Below are positions 16,781 to 23,966 of a stretch of 33,492 nucleotides of DNA, in pieces. Location: positions 1 to 33,492 of the forward strand of contig JAFSMO010000020.1 in the NCBI GenBank assembly GCA_017447865.1. The letters run 5' to 3'. The notes under the pieces were generated by a model that was not told where the DNA came from, did not search any database, and was given only the letters and a program-made list of their open reading frames with translations. This stretch comes from Thermoguttaceae bacterium (GTDB lineage Bacteria; Planctomycetota; Planctomycetia; Pirellulales; Thermoguttaceae). Position 1 is the first letter of the stretch; each line of letters opens with the position of its first letter. The position numbers were made by a program, and so were the translations under genes.

Positions 16781-17167
16781 TCACCCGTGCTTCTTCTTGT
16801 ATTCCTCGCGCTGCTTTTCCTCCAGCTTTTCGAGCTTTTTGACTTCCTGCTCGGCCTGAAGAACCGTTTCGCGCTGGCCCTCGATCGCCTGGGTCAGCGC
16901 GTTTTGTTTTTGCCGGTTTTCCTCGAGTTTTTCTTTTATGTGCGACTCGAACTGGAAGTACGCCTGAAGCTGCGTCACGTCGAGCGTTCCGCTGCGCATG
17001 AGATTTTCGCGTTCCGACTGGGAATCGGTGAGTTTTTTTTGAAGCGATTCTTCCTCTGCGGCCAGTGCATTCTGCTGGGCCAAAAGATCCGCGAGCGTCT
17101 GTTTTTCCGCGTCGCGCTTGAACTCATTGACTTTCTGAACGGCCTGGAGCTTGAATTGAAACGGCAT
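16781..17167 (-). CDS. FliJ-like coiled-coil protein
   Basis: The 128-residue protein is almost entirely alpha-helical coiled coil, rich in Gln, Glu, Lys and Leu. The opening MPFQFKLQAVQKVNEFKRDAEKQ resembles flagellar export chaperone FliJ (family start M-x-F-R-L-x-x-L/V-L/V), and the end KKLEKLEEKQREEYKKK matches the charged FliJ C-terminus. Length is slightly below the usual 140-150. FliJ docks export cargo at the flagellar ATPase. No other flagellar gene is present here, so a different coiled-coil function is possible. It starts 21 bases after lgt on the same strand and probably shares its transcript. GGAAT lies 6-10 bases before the ATG. Confidence 0.6.
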   Translation of the reverse strand: MPFQFKLQAVQKVNEFKRDAEKQTLADLLAQQNALAAEEESLQKKLTDSQSERENLMRSGTLDVTQLQAYFQFESHIKEKLEENRQKQNALTQAIEGQRETVLQAEQEVKKLEKLEEKQREEYKKKHG

Positions 17168-17188
17168 TGGAATTCCTTTTGGGTTTGA

Positions 17189-18517
17189 TTACTCCAAACT
17201 ACGCTTCGACCGAATCAACAGGACCCACAAAACGGCCGCGGTCAGCAAAAGGACGAGCGAAACGTTCTGCGAAATGGTGAATTTCGTTCCGAGCGCGTTT
17301 GCCTCGTCGTTCCGGATCATTTCGAGAATGAATCGGGTCAGGGGGTAAAGCGTCAGGAAAAGGAGAAAAACCTCGCCGTTGCGGATCATTCCAGGCCCGT
17401 TCGGGTTTCGACGGAACCACGAGTAAACGAGCAGGATCACGCAAATCACCGCGGCGTTCAGGCTGCTGTAAAGCTGGGTGGGATAGACGGCCAAACTGGT
17501 CGGGCCCGGGTTTTGAGTCGTGACCCACGACCGGGTGACGGGCTCGCCGTTTCGGTCGAGTTCCAGCGTGATTTTCCCCTGGTCCCGTGTCTCCCAGATG
17601 AGGAACATGATGACCTGCGCGCGTGAAGGATTGGGGTGTTTTTCGTTCACGTTCAAAATGCGGTCGCCGGGCTGGAGCCCCACTTTTTCCGCGAGGCTTC
17701 CCGGCTGGATCTCCAGGATGGAAGCCGGGGCGGTTTGCGTGAAATCATCGTCGAGCTTCATCCCGTAGTAAAAAGCGTTGGGGTCCAGATCGATTTTTCC
17801 CTCTTCAAGCTGCTGGTTAAACGGCGGACTGCCGGCCGGGAAGTGTACGCCCCAGAACTCGTGCGCCGGGTCGCAGAGCCCGCCGAAGCAGCACCCGTTC
17901 AGGAAGCAGCCGATTCGCCCCAGTGCCAGACCGAGCAGCATGGAAGGGGCCAGAAGGTCCAGCATTCGGGGAATGGAAAGCTTCTTCAGGAGCATGTAGA
18001 TCCCGCCGCCAAGGACCCCGCCGATGAGCGAGCCGTAAACGACCAGCCCGCCGCCGGGGATATTGGCGATCCGGGCGAGGGTCTCGCCCAGCGTCGGGGC
18101 CTGAAACTCGGACCAGTACTCGATGACGTAAAACGCTCTGGCGCCGAGGATCCCGCAGACGCAAACGATGAACGCGACGGAAAAGACGTTTTCGGCCGTG
18201 AAGCCGAATTTCTTCGCCCGAAATGCCGCGAGGCAGTACGCCAAAACGATCCCCAGGAGCATCATGGTCCCGTACGCCTGAACGGGGATCCCCGCCAGTT
18301 TCCCGGCTTTCGGAAGGACGAAGCAAACCACGGCGCCGCCAAGAATTGCGAGGACCAGGTTGGTCAGGAATTCCGCCCCGGATTTCTTCGCAGAAAAAAG
18401 CCAGTACCAGACGCTCATCGCGGCCGTTCCCACGAGCCAAAGGACCATGAGGAGGCCAAAGCCGAAAACCGGAAGGCCTAACACGTCGTACGGAATGTAA
18501 AAAAGGGTCTGGTGCAT
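17189..18517 (-). CDS. lgt: Prolipoprotein diacylglyceryl transferase with nested PDZ domain
   Basis: Lgt transfers diacylglycerol from phosphatidylglycerol to the lipobox cysteine in the inner membrane. The signature GRIGCFLNGCCFGG lies at residues 200-212 (Arg201 matches E. coli Arg143). GGGLVVYGSLIGG lies at 154-166, with Tyr161 where E. coli has His103. YPTQLYSS is at 345-352, then RFILEMIRNDE. The protein has 442 residues against 291 in E. coli. A PDZ-like segment (about 260-330: ILEIQPGSLAEKVGLQPGDRI) sits in the periplasmic loop between the signature and YPTQLY. An N-terminal extension of about 75 residues (GLPVFGFGLLMVLWLVG) looks like a copy of the first Lgt segment (GIPVQAYGTMMLLGIVL). 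The following FliJ-like gene is 21 bases away. Family assignment is firm; activity with Tyr161 is inferred. Confidence 0.92.
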   Translation of the reverse strand: MHQTLFYIPYDVLGLPVFGFGLLMVLWLVGTAAMSVWYWLFSAKKSGAEFLTNLVLAILGGAVVCFVLPKAGKLAGIPVQAYGTMMLLGIVLAYCLAAFRAKKFGFTAENVFSVAFIVCVCGILGARAFYVIEYWSEFQAPTLGETLARIANIPGGGLVVYGSLIGGVLGGGIYMLLKKLSIPRMLDLLAPSMLLGLALGRIGCFLNGCCFGGLCDPAHEFWGVHFPAGSPPFNQQLEEGKIDLDPNAFYYGMKLDDDFTQTAPASILEIQPGSLAEKVGLQPGDRILNVNEKHPNPSRAQVIMFLIWETRDQGKITLELDRNGEPVTRSWVTTQNPGPTSLAVYPTQLYSSLNAAVICVILLVYSWFRRNPNGPGMIRNGEVFLLFLTLYPLTRFILEMIRNDEANALGTKFTISQNVSLVLLLTAAVLWVLLIRSKRSLE

Positions 18518-18578
18518 GGTGGTTTTTTATTCCTGGGGATCCCGTTCCTGATTTTTCGGGCGTTCGCTGTCCGCGCAA

Positions 18579-19469
18579 TTAAAGGTCCAGACGCCACACC
18601 GCGCCCTGCTTGGCCTCGACTCTCTTGAAACGCTCCGGGTTCGGCTCGAAATCCGGGCCTTTATTGAGCAGGAGGTAGTCACGCATGAAGAGCTTGAATG
18701 AGGCTTCTTTCGGGGAGAGCGTCGCGTTCACGATGCCAATGTCGCCCCAGTGCCCGTTGGAGGGGAGGATCAGGGCATTCACCCCGTCTTTTTCGTAGGT
18801 GGTCCAGTAGTGGTGATGGCCGTTGATGTACCCCGCCACGCAGTCGTTCGCCTTCAAAATGTCGGCGATTTTGGTTTCGTTCAGATCGTGGTGTGCGCCG
18901 ACGATCACCGGTTTGGTGGAGGCTTTGAGCGTCTCGTTCAGGAAATCGCGCTGATCGTCCAGGATCTCGCCCGGTGTGATCCAGCGGGTCGTTTCCGGCG
19001 GCTCAATGAGCGAGTCGAGCATCAGGAAGTCCACGTTTTCCGTCTCGACGCGGAAGACGAGCCGGTCCTTCATGAGCGACTTTTCGGCGTGTTCCGGGAA
19101 AACTTCGGTGAAATTCTCGCGGCGGTCATGGTTTCCCATGCAGGTCGTCCACGGGATCCCCGCGGCATCGAGCGGCGCCACCAGCTCTTTCAGGAGTTTG
19201 TAGTCTTCCAGTTTCCCATACAAAAACGCGAAATCGCCGTAAATCAGGACGTGACCCGGGCGGGGATTCATCGCGACGATTTCGGAAATGCTCTTCCGCA
19301 TGAAGTCAAGCTGGTGCTTCAGGCCCGGCGCGCAGTGCGTGTCGGAAAGCAGAACGAGGTGGTTCGGATCGACCGGAACGGCTTCTTCCGCCAAAATGCG
19401 GCTGGCAAACGGCGCGGCGACGCTTCCGGCCAGCATCGCGGCGAGGAAATTACGACGATTCATCATCAT
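18579..19469 (-). CDS. Tat-exported calcineurin-like metallophosphoesterase
   Basis: The 296-residue protein has a twin-arginine signal (NRRNFLAAMLAGSVAAPFASRILA), so it is exported folded. Metallophosphoesterase motifs appear in order: SDTHC (D-x-H), IYGDFAF (GD), MGNHDRR (GNHD), GAHHD, and NGHHHYW (GH-x-H). Together these supply the usual dinuclear metal site (PF00149). Relatives include CpdA-type phosphodiesterases and many exported planctomycete phosphatases; the substrate is not known. AGGAG lies about 9 bases before the first of three tandem ATGs, so the exact start among these is uncertain by up to two codons. It lies between the second FAD oxidoreductase and lgt, all on the minus strand with gaps of 60-90 bases. 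Confidence 0.88.
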   Translation of the reverse strand: MMMNRRNFLAAMLAGSVAAPFASRILAEEAVPVDPNHLVLLSDTHCAPGLKHQLDFMRKSISEIVAMNPRPGHVLIYGDFAFLYGKLEDYKLLKELVAPLDAAGIPWTTCMGNHDRRENFTEVFPEHAEKSLMKDRLVFRVETENVDFLMLDSLIEPPETTRWITPGEILDDQRDFLNETLKASTKPVIVGAHHDLNETKIADILKANDCVAGYINGHHHYWTTYEKDGVNALILPSNGHWGDIGIVNATLSPKEASFKLFMRDYLLLNKGPDFEPNPERFKRVEAKQGAVWRLDL

Positions 19470-19559
19470 GGTTTTTTCTCCTGATTTTTAGGTTGGACTT
19501 TAGGTTGGACTTCGGGCCCCGCTTTGGACGGGAAACCCGGATAAAATATTCAGTTTGGT

Positions 19560-20984
19560 TCAGCAGTTCGGCAGGAACGCGCCGAAATCCTTCAGCGCGG
19601 TTTGCAGCGCCTTCACGTTGATCTCGTGGACGGAGGTTTTCTCGGCGATGGCCCGCGCGGCCGCGATCCCCGCCGCCTGGCCCGTGATGTAGCATCCGGG
19701 CATGACGCGTACCGAGCCGTGAACGTAGTGGTCGCTCGAAATGCACCGCCCGGCCGTGAGCAGATTTTCGAAGCCCGCCGGCGTCAGCGTTCGGTACGGG
19801 ATCCCGTAGCTCTCGCCCTTTTTATAGCGGAACGTCTCGTCGAACTCCTTGCGGTGCTGCGCGTACCCCTCCGAGGTCGGGTCCAGCGGGTGAATGTCGA
19901 TCGGGTACGAGTAACGCCCGATCTCGTCCTCAAAGACCGCGCGCTCGCGGTAGTCTTTCAGGCTCAGCACGTAATCACCGGTAATGCGCCGCGTCTCCCG
20001 GATCCCCATCAGCGAGCCGGTCTGGATCATCTGCGCATTTTCAAAACCCTCGAGGTACTCATTGAAGTAGCGGGTAAACTCGCGCATGCTCCGCCGACCG
20101 GTGATCAGTGCGTCGGTCACGGAGCGCTCGTCCGTCCCGTCCACGTTGAACGCGTGGCCGATGTTCGCGCCGCCCAGGTCGCCGCCGAACTCGAACGCCC
20201 CGCAGAAATGCTCGTCCGGAACGCTGAACACGCCGTCGGCGATCGCCTGCTTGATCCGGAATCCCTGCGGCTGGACTACCCCTTGCGGCCGCGGCGCCTT
20301 CTTCCATTTTTCCCAGTCGATCCCGCTCCAGACGCTGCAGAGCGTGCCGGGCATGAGTCGGCCTTCCGCGTTTCCCTTTTCGAATTTCGCTCCCGCCCGG
20401 ACGGCCAGATCGCCGTTTCCCGTGCAGTCGATGTAAACTTTGGCCCGGACCGCGAACATACCGGACGGCGCGACGCAGATCACGCAGTCGATCCGGCCGT
20501 CCGAAACGATCGTCTCGCAGAACGTCGTGCAGAAGGTGAAATCGACGCCCGCCTCTTTCAGCAGAGCGTCGTAAACCCGTTTCAGCGCCTCAATATCGGT
20601 CGCGGGGCCTTTCAGAAGCCGTTCCTTTTTCAGTGCGTCCACGACCGTCTGGCCGAAACCGCCGCAGAGGAAGTTCACGCCGTCGCTCATCTGCATGAAG
20701 ACCGGGACCAGCGCGGCCGTTCCCATCCCGCCGAGGCAGGACTGGGCTTCTGCCAGAAAGACGCTCACGCCCTGCTTCCTCGCCGCCACCGCCGCAGCCG
20801 TACCGGCCGGACCGCCGCCCGCGATGAAAACGTCCACGTCGTACTTGACGGGAAACGTGCGGCTGAACTGGACCTCATTTTTCGCGGAGGCGTTTTCCGT
20901 TTCGGCCCCTTCCGAGGCGCTGGCGAGGGTCCCACTGGCCGCGAGGGTTCCGGCGGCGAGCATCCATTGACGGCGGGTAAGCAT
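19560..20984 (-). CDS. Tat-exported FAD-dependent oxidoreductase
   Basis: The 474-residue protein begins with a twin-arginine type signal (TRRQWMLAAGTLAASGTLASA). The FAD-binding motif FIAGGGPAGTAAAVAARKQG is near residues 53-72, followed by the strand ending FLAEA. The C-terminus has TAGRCISSDHYVHGSVRV and GCYITGQAAGIAAA, paralogous to AGRCISSDRLANSG in the gene at 125-1444. Members of this FAD_oxidored family are exported with cofactor bound, which fits Tat export. The substrate is unknown. AAAGGA 7 bases before the ATG supports the start. It follows panC by 33 bases on the same strand and may be co-transcribed with it, although no functional link is obvious. Confidence 0.87.
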   Translation of the reverse strand: MLTRRQWMLAAGTLAASGTLASASEGAETENASAKNEVQFSRTFPVKYDVDVFIAGGGPAGTAAAVAARKQGVSVFLAEAQSCLGGMGTAALVPVFMQMSDGVNFLCGGFGQTVVDALKKERLLKGPATDIEALKRVYDALLKEAGVDFTFCTTFCETIVSDGRIDCVICVAPSGMFAVRAKVYIDCTGNGDLAVRAGAKFEKGNAEGRLMPGTLCSVWSGIDWEKWKKAPRPQGVVQPQGFRIKQAIADGVFSVPDEHFCGAFEFGGDLGGANIGHAFNVDGTDERSVTDALITGRRSMREFTRYFNEYLEGFENAQMIQTGSLMGIRETRRITGDYVLSLKDYRERAVFEDEIGRYSYPIDIHPLDPTSEGYAQHRKEFDETFRYKKGESYGIPYRTLTPAGFENLLTAGRCISSDHYVHGSVRVMPGCYITGQAAGIAAARAIAEKTSVHEINVKALQTALKDFGAFLPNC

Positions 20985-21017
20985 TTTTTTATCCTTTCAT
21001 TCGTTGAACTTCAGGGT

Positions 21018-21881
21018 TCATTCGATCACCATATTATCGATCAGGCGCGTATCGTCCACCCGCACCGCGAGCAAAATCGCCACGGGGAGCTGGATCCCGG
21101 CACCCTCCTGCGGGAGCAGGGTTTCCGGGTCCACGATCGCGACGTAATCGATCGAGTGTTTCGGGTGGGTCAGGATTTCCCGGATCTCGGCTTCCACGGT
21201 CGCACGGTCCCGGATCCCTTCCTCGAGAATCATGGCTTTGGCCCGCTTCAGGCTCCGCGAGAGGCACAGTGCGCGCTGACGGGCGTCGGCGGACAAATAG
21301 CGGTTTCGAGAGCTCATCGCCAAACCGTCCTCTTCGCGCTTGATGGGGCACATCTGAATGGTGACCGGAACGTTCAGATCACGCACGAACTGCCGAATGA
21401 CCTGAACCTGCTGGAAGTCCTTTTGGCCAAAGAACGCAATGTCGGCCTGAGTCATGTTGAAGAGTTTCAGCACGACCGTCGCGACTCCGCGGAAGTGCGT
21501 CGGGCGGAACTGCCCCTCCAGCGGCTTCGCCACGCCCGCCACGTCCACGTAAGTGAAGAAATTCTTCGGGTACATCTCGTCGGCGGACGGCGTGAACACG
21601 ATAATATTTTGATTCCCGTTTTCCTTCTCGAGCAGGGCCAGGTCGTTTTCGAGCGTCCGCGGGTACTTCTCGAAGTCCTCCCCCGGCGCGAACTGGGTCG
21701 GGTTCACAAAAATCGACACGATGGTCCAGTCGGAATTCTTCAGTGACTCTTTGACGAGCGAAATATGACCGGCATGAAGCGCCCCCATCGTCGGAACCAG
21801 CCCGACGCGGAGATTCTGGAGGTGAAGCGATTTAACGAGTGAATGAAGCGCGGAGCACTCACGCACGACTTGAGGTTTCAT
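21018..21881 (-). CDS. panC: Pantoate-beta-alanine ligase (pantothenate synthetase)
   Basis: The 287-residue enzyme joins pantoate and beta-alanine using ATP to make pantothenate, feeding coenzyme A synthesis. Family motifs are all present: LVPTMGALHAGHISLV (with HxGH), IFVNPTQFAPGEDFEKYPRT, GQFRPTHFRGVATVVLKLF, FGQKDFQQVQVIRQF, REEDGLAMSSRNRYLS (KMSKS-equivalent), and DYVAIVDPETL. The ATG at 21881 is chosen because MKPQVVRECSAL aligns with the family start. An upstream in-frame ATG would add a phenylalanine run encoded by the A-rich leader. A strong promoter with a 13-bp palindrome in its spacer lies 60-90 bases upstream, so panC appears to begin a transcription unit. Confidence 0.96.
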   Translation of the reverse strand: MKPQVVRECSALHSLVKSLHLQNLRVGLVPTMGALHAGHISLVKESLKNSDWTIVSIFVNPTQFAPGEDFEKYPRTLENDLALLEKENGNQNIIVFTPSADEMYPKNFFTYVDVAGVAKPLEGQFRPTHFRGVATVVLKLFNMTQADIAFFGQKDFQQVQVIRQFVRDLNVPVTIQMCPIKREEDGLAMSSRNRYLSADARQRALCLSRSLKRAKAMILEEGIRDRATVEAEIREILTHPKHSIDYVAIVDPETLLPQEGAGIQLPVAILLAVRVDDTRLIDNMVIE

Positions 21882-21940
21882 GGTCAGCTTTCTGCAAAAG
21901 AAGAAAAAGAAAAACACGACAAAAACGCCTTGACCTTTTT

Positions 21941-21968
21941 ATTATAGCAGAATTTCTGCAAAACACAA
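21941..21968 (-). promoter_or_regulatory. panC promoter with palindrome in spacer
   Basis: On the minus strand TTGTGT (21963-21968), a 16-base spacer and consensus TATAAT (21941-21946) preceded by TGC form a strong extended -10 promoter. The spacer contains the perfect palindrome GCAGAA-T-TTCTGC (21947-21959). The 11-mer TTTCTGCAAAA occurs at 21953-21963 and again at 21889-21899 in the leader, both on the plus strand. Confidence 0.65.
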
Positions 21969-22023
21969 TACGGACCCGGAAATATTTCAAACATTCATCA
22001 CGCCGGGTCAAGACCGCGCGGCT

Positions 22024-23337
22024 TTAATGGTCAGATCGGGAATCGGAGCCGCTTTTCCATAGTCCACACAGAATGAGGAACAGGATCACCCGCGAAACGG
22101 GCATCGCCCCCCAGACGCCATCCATCCCGAACCAGAGAGGCAGGACGAACAGACAGAGCGGCAAAGCGAAGCACGCGTCGCCGTAAATCAGAATATTCGC
22201 CCGAACGATCTGCTCGGTCGCCTGGTAGTAGTAGCTCGCGACGCGGATCACGCCGAGAAGCAGGAACGCCGACAGGCTGATCGCCACGCCGTGCGCCGCC
22301 AGTTTCGCGGTCTCTCCGGAAAGGCCCGTCCAGCCCGGCATGTAGTCTTTCAGGATCAGACTGACGAGGAAAATCAGGATCCCGATTCCAAAGGCGCTTT
22401 GGAGCCCCATTCTGCCGATGCGCTCTTTCCGCTCGTGCTCCTTGGCGCCGTGGAGAAACGCCACCATCGGCTGCACTCCCGACGCCAGACCGGTCATCAG
22501 CAGCGAGCCAAGGGCTTCGATACTTGAAAGGAGCGTGTACGCTGCCAGGCCCTCTTTGCCGCCGTACCGCAGCGACTGGTAATTGTGCAGGGCGAGCATC
22601 ATGAGAATGATCAGCGAATTCCCGAAGATCGGGATCCCCGTGATGAGGATCTCCCGCACCCGCCGCCAGTCCGGCACGAGGCTGGCCCACGTAAAGCGCA
22701 GGTCGGTTTTCGGCGAGAGGAAATACCAAAGCGCGATCAAACAGGCGATCATCTGACTGCAGATCGTGGCCCAGGCCGCCCCCGCCGGGCCGAAACGCCA
22801 GTGAATGATGAACGCCCAATCGAGCAGAATATTCAACAAAAGCCCGAGGATCTCCATCCACATCGCGAGCACCGGGTGACCGTCGTTTCGGATGACCGCC
22901 ACGCCGCCCATCATGAAAATTCCGACGAACGAGTACACCACCATGAGTCGAATGTACTCGAACCCGATCGGCATGAGTTCGTCGTTGATCCCCATGAAGC
23001 GCATGATCGGTTTCAGCGCAAGCAGAATGAGCACAGTCAGAACGAGCGTCGCGACGCACTGGAGCCAGACCATGTTCTGGAAAGACTTTTGTGCGTCTTC
23101 CGGCTCGTTCGCGCCCCGGGCCTGAGCAATCAGAACGGCCGCCCCGCTGCCGATCATGTCCCCGGCAGCGGAAAAGAACATCACGATCGGCCAGGAAATC
23201 CCGATGGCCGCCAGCCCAAGCTCTCCCAATCCCTGCCCGATGAAGATCGTATCGACGATGCAGAACGAGCCGGCGATGAGCATGCTCGCCATCGAGGGGA
23301 TCACGTAACGGAGGAAAAGTTTTAAATCGGAAGTCAT
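22024..23337 (-). CDS. MATE family efflux transporter
   Basis: The 437-residue protein has about twelve hydrophobic segments in two similar halves, as in MATE (multidrug and toxic compound extrusion) antiporters (PF01554). Typical segments include SMLIAGSFCIVDTIFIGQGLG, SWPIVMFFSAAGDMIGSGAAVLIAQARG near the first helices, and VIRNDGHPVLAMWMEILGLLLNILLDWAFI centrally. It would export cationic drugs or metabolites using a sodium or proton gradient; the substrate is unknown. Its ATG overlaps the folK stop codon as ATGA, indicating translational coupling, so no separate Shine-Dalgarno is needed. A 142-base gap with the panC promoter follows. Confidence 0.9.
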   Translation of the reverse strand: MTSDLKLFLRYVIPSMASMLIAGSFCIVDTIFIGQGLGELGLAAIGISWPIVMFFSAAGDMIGSGAAVLIAQARGANEPEDAQKSFQNMVWLQCVATLVLTVLILLALKPIMRFMGINDELMPIGFEYIRLMVVYSFVGIFMMGGVAVIRNDGHPVLAMWMEILGLLLNILLDWAFIIHWRFGPAGAAWATICSQMIACLIALWYFLSPKTDLRFTWASLVPDWRRVREILITGIPIFGNSLIILMMLALHNYQSLRYGGKEGLAAYTLLSSIEALGSLLMTGLASGVQPMVAFLHGAKEHERKERIGRMGLQSAFGIGILIFLVSLILKDYMPGWTGLSGETAKLAAHGVAISLSAFLLLGVIRVASYYYQATEQIVRANILIYGDACFALPLCLFVLPLWFGMDGVWGAMPVSRVILFLILCGLWKSGSDSRSDH

Positions 23338-23966
23338 GGGCCAACCAGCCGTTTTACGTTTTCAAAGACTTCAGAGTCTTCGCCGTTTCTGCAAACCCAG
23401 CGTTTGGCTAGGATCGCGCGGTGGGTTTCCCGCGCTTTCTGGATCAGCGCTTCCGGAACGGGTTTCATGGAGTCCCAGAGGAGCGGCGGCTTCGGTGCGT
23501 CGCGCATTTCGCGCAGGGGCAGCCCGGTCAGAGGGTGGACCCATTCCGGGGCGATTTCGCAAGCCGGCCCGAGCACAAAATCCCGCCACGGGATCATCGG
23601 GTGCGGGAGCACCAGCTCCGGGGCGGCGTCGAGAAAAAGACCGTCCCAAAACAGAAGATCCAGATCGGCCGTCCGCGCGGCCCAATGCCCGCCGGTCCTT
23701 TTTCGGCCGAGCGTTTTTTCAAGGGCCAAAAGCCAGCGCAGAAGCTCGAGCGGCGTCCAGCCGGAAGGCGCGTGAAAGCGCAGAACGGCGTTCCAGTAGT
23801 CCGGTTCCTCCCCACTCCCGCCGCCGGTCGTGACGGCCCGCGTACGGATCAGACTGGAAGTCCGGACTGCTCCAAACGTTTCCCGGATCGCCGCCGCAGC
23901 GTCGTGGAATGTTTTCTCGCCGTTGCCGAGATTCGCGCCGAACGCAACTAAAACTTCAGTCTTCAT
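23334..23966 (-). CDS. folK: 2-amino-4-hydroxy-6-hydroxymethyldihydropteridine pyrophosphokinase
   Basis: The 210-residue enzyme (HPPK) transfers pyrophosphate from ATP to the pterin in folate synthesis. It starts MKTEVLVAFGANLGN, the family start with the G-x-N-x-G motif. YWNAVLRF stands for the usual F-x-N-x-V. LEKTLGRKRTGGHWAARTADLDLLFWDG carries the R-x-x-R-T-x-D-x-D-L core, and LPHPMIPWRDFVLGPACEIAPEW matches PHPRxxxRxFVLxPLxEIAP. The C-terminus (about 160-210) is an extra basic tail. It overlaps the end of the DUF4340 gene by 11 bases and the start of the MATE gene by 4, so the three are likely one operon. A longer in-frame start at 24029 is rejected because it overlaps DUF4340 further and adds non-family residues. 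Confidence 0.93.
   Translation of the reverse strand: MKTEVLVAFGANLGNGEKTFHDAAAAIRETFGAVRTSSLIRTRAVTTGGGSGEEPDYWNAVLRFHAPSGWTPLELLRWLLALEKTLGRKRTGGHWAARTADLDLLFWDGLFLDAAPELVLPHPMIPWRDFVLGPACEIAPEWVHPLTGLPLREMRDAPKPPLLWDSMKPVPEALIQKARETHRAILAKRWVCRNGEDSEVFENVKRLVGP

Noticed and set aside
19602..21746. A 714-codon plus-strand open frame spanning the FAD oxidoreductase and panC genes
   Set aside because: It runs antisense to two firmly identified genes and has no recognisable motif; it is a codon-bias shadow.
21882..21917. Longer panC with an N-terminal phenylalanine run
   Set aside because: The run comes from the A-rich leader. Family alignment and the promoter position favour the ATG at 21881.
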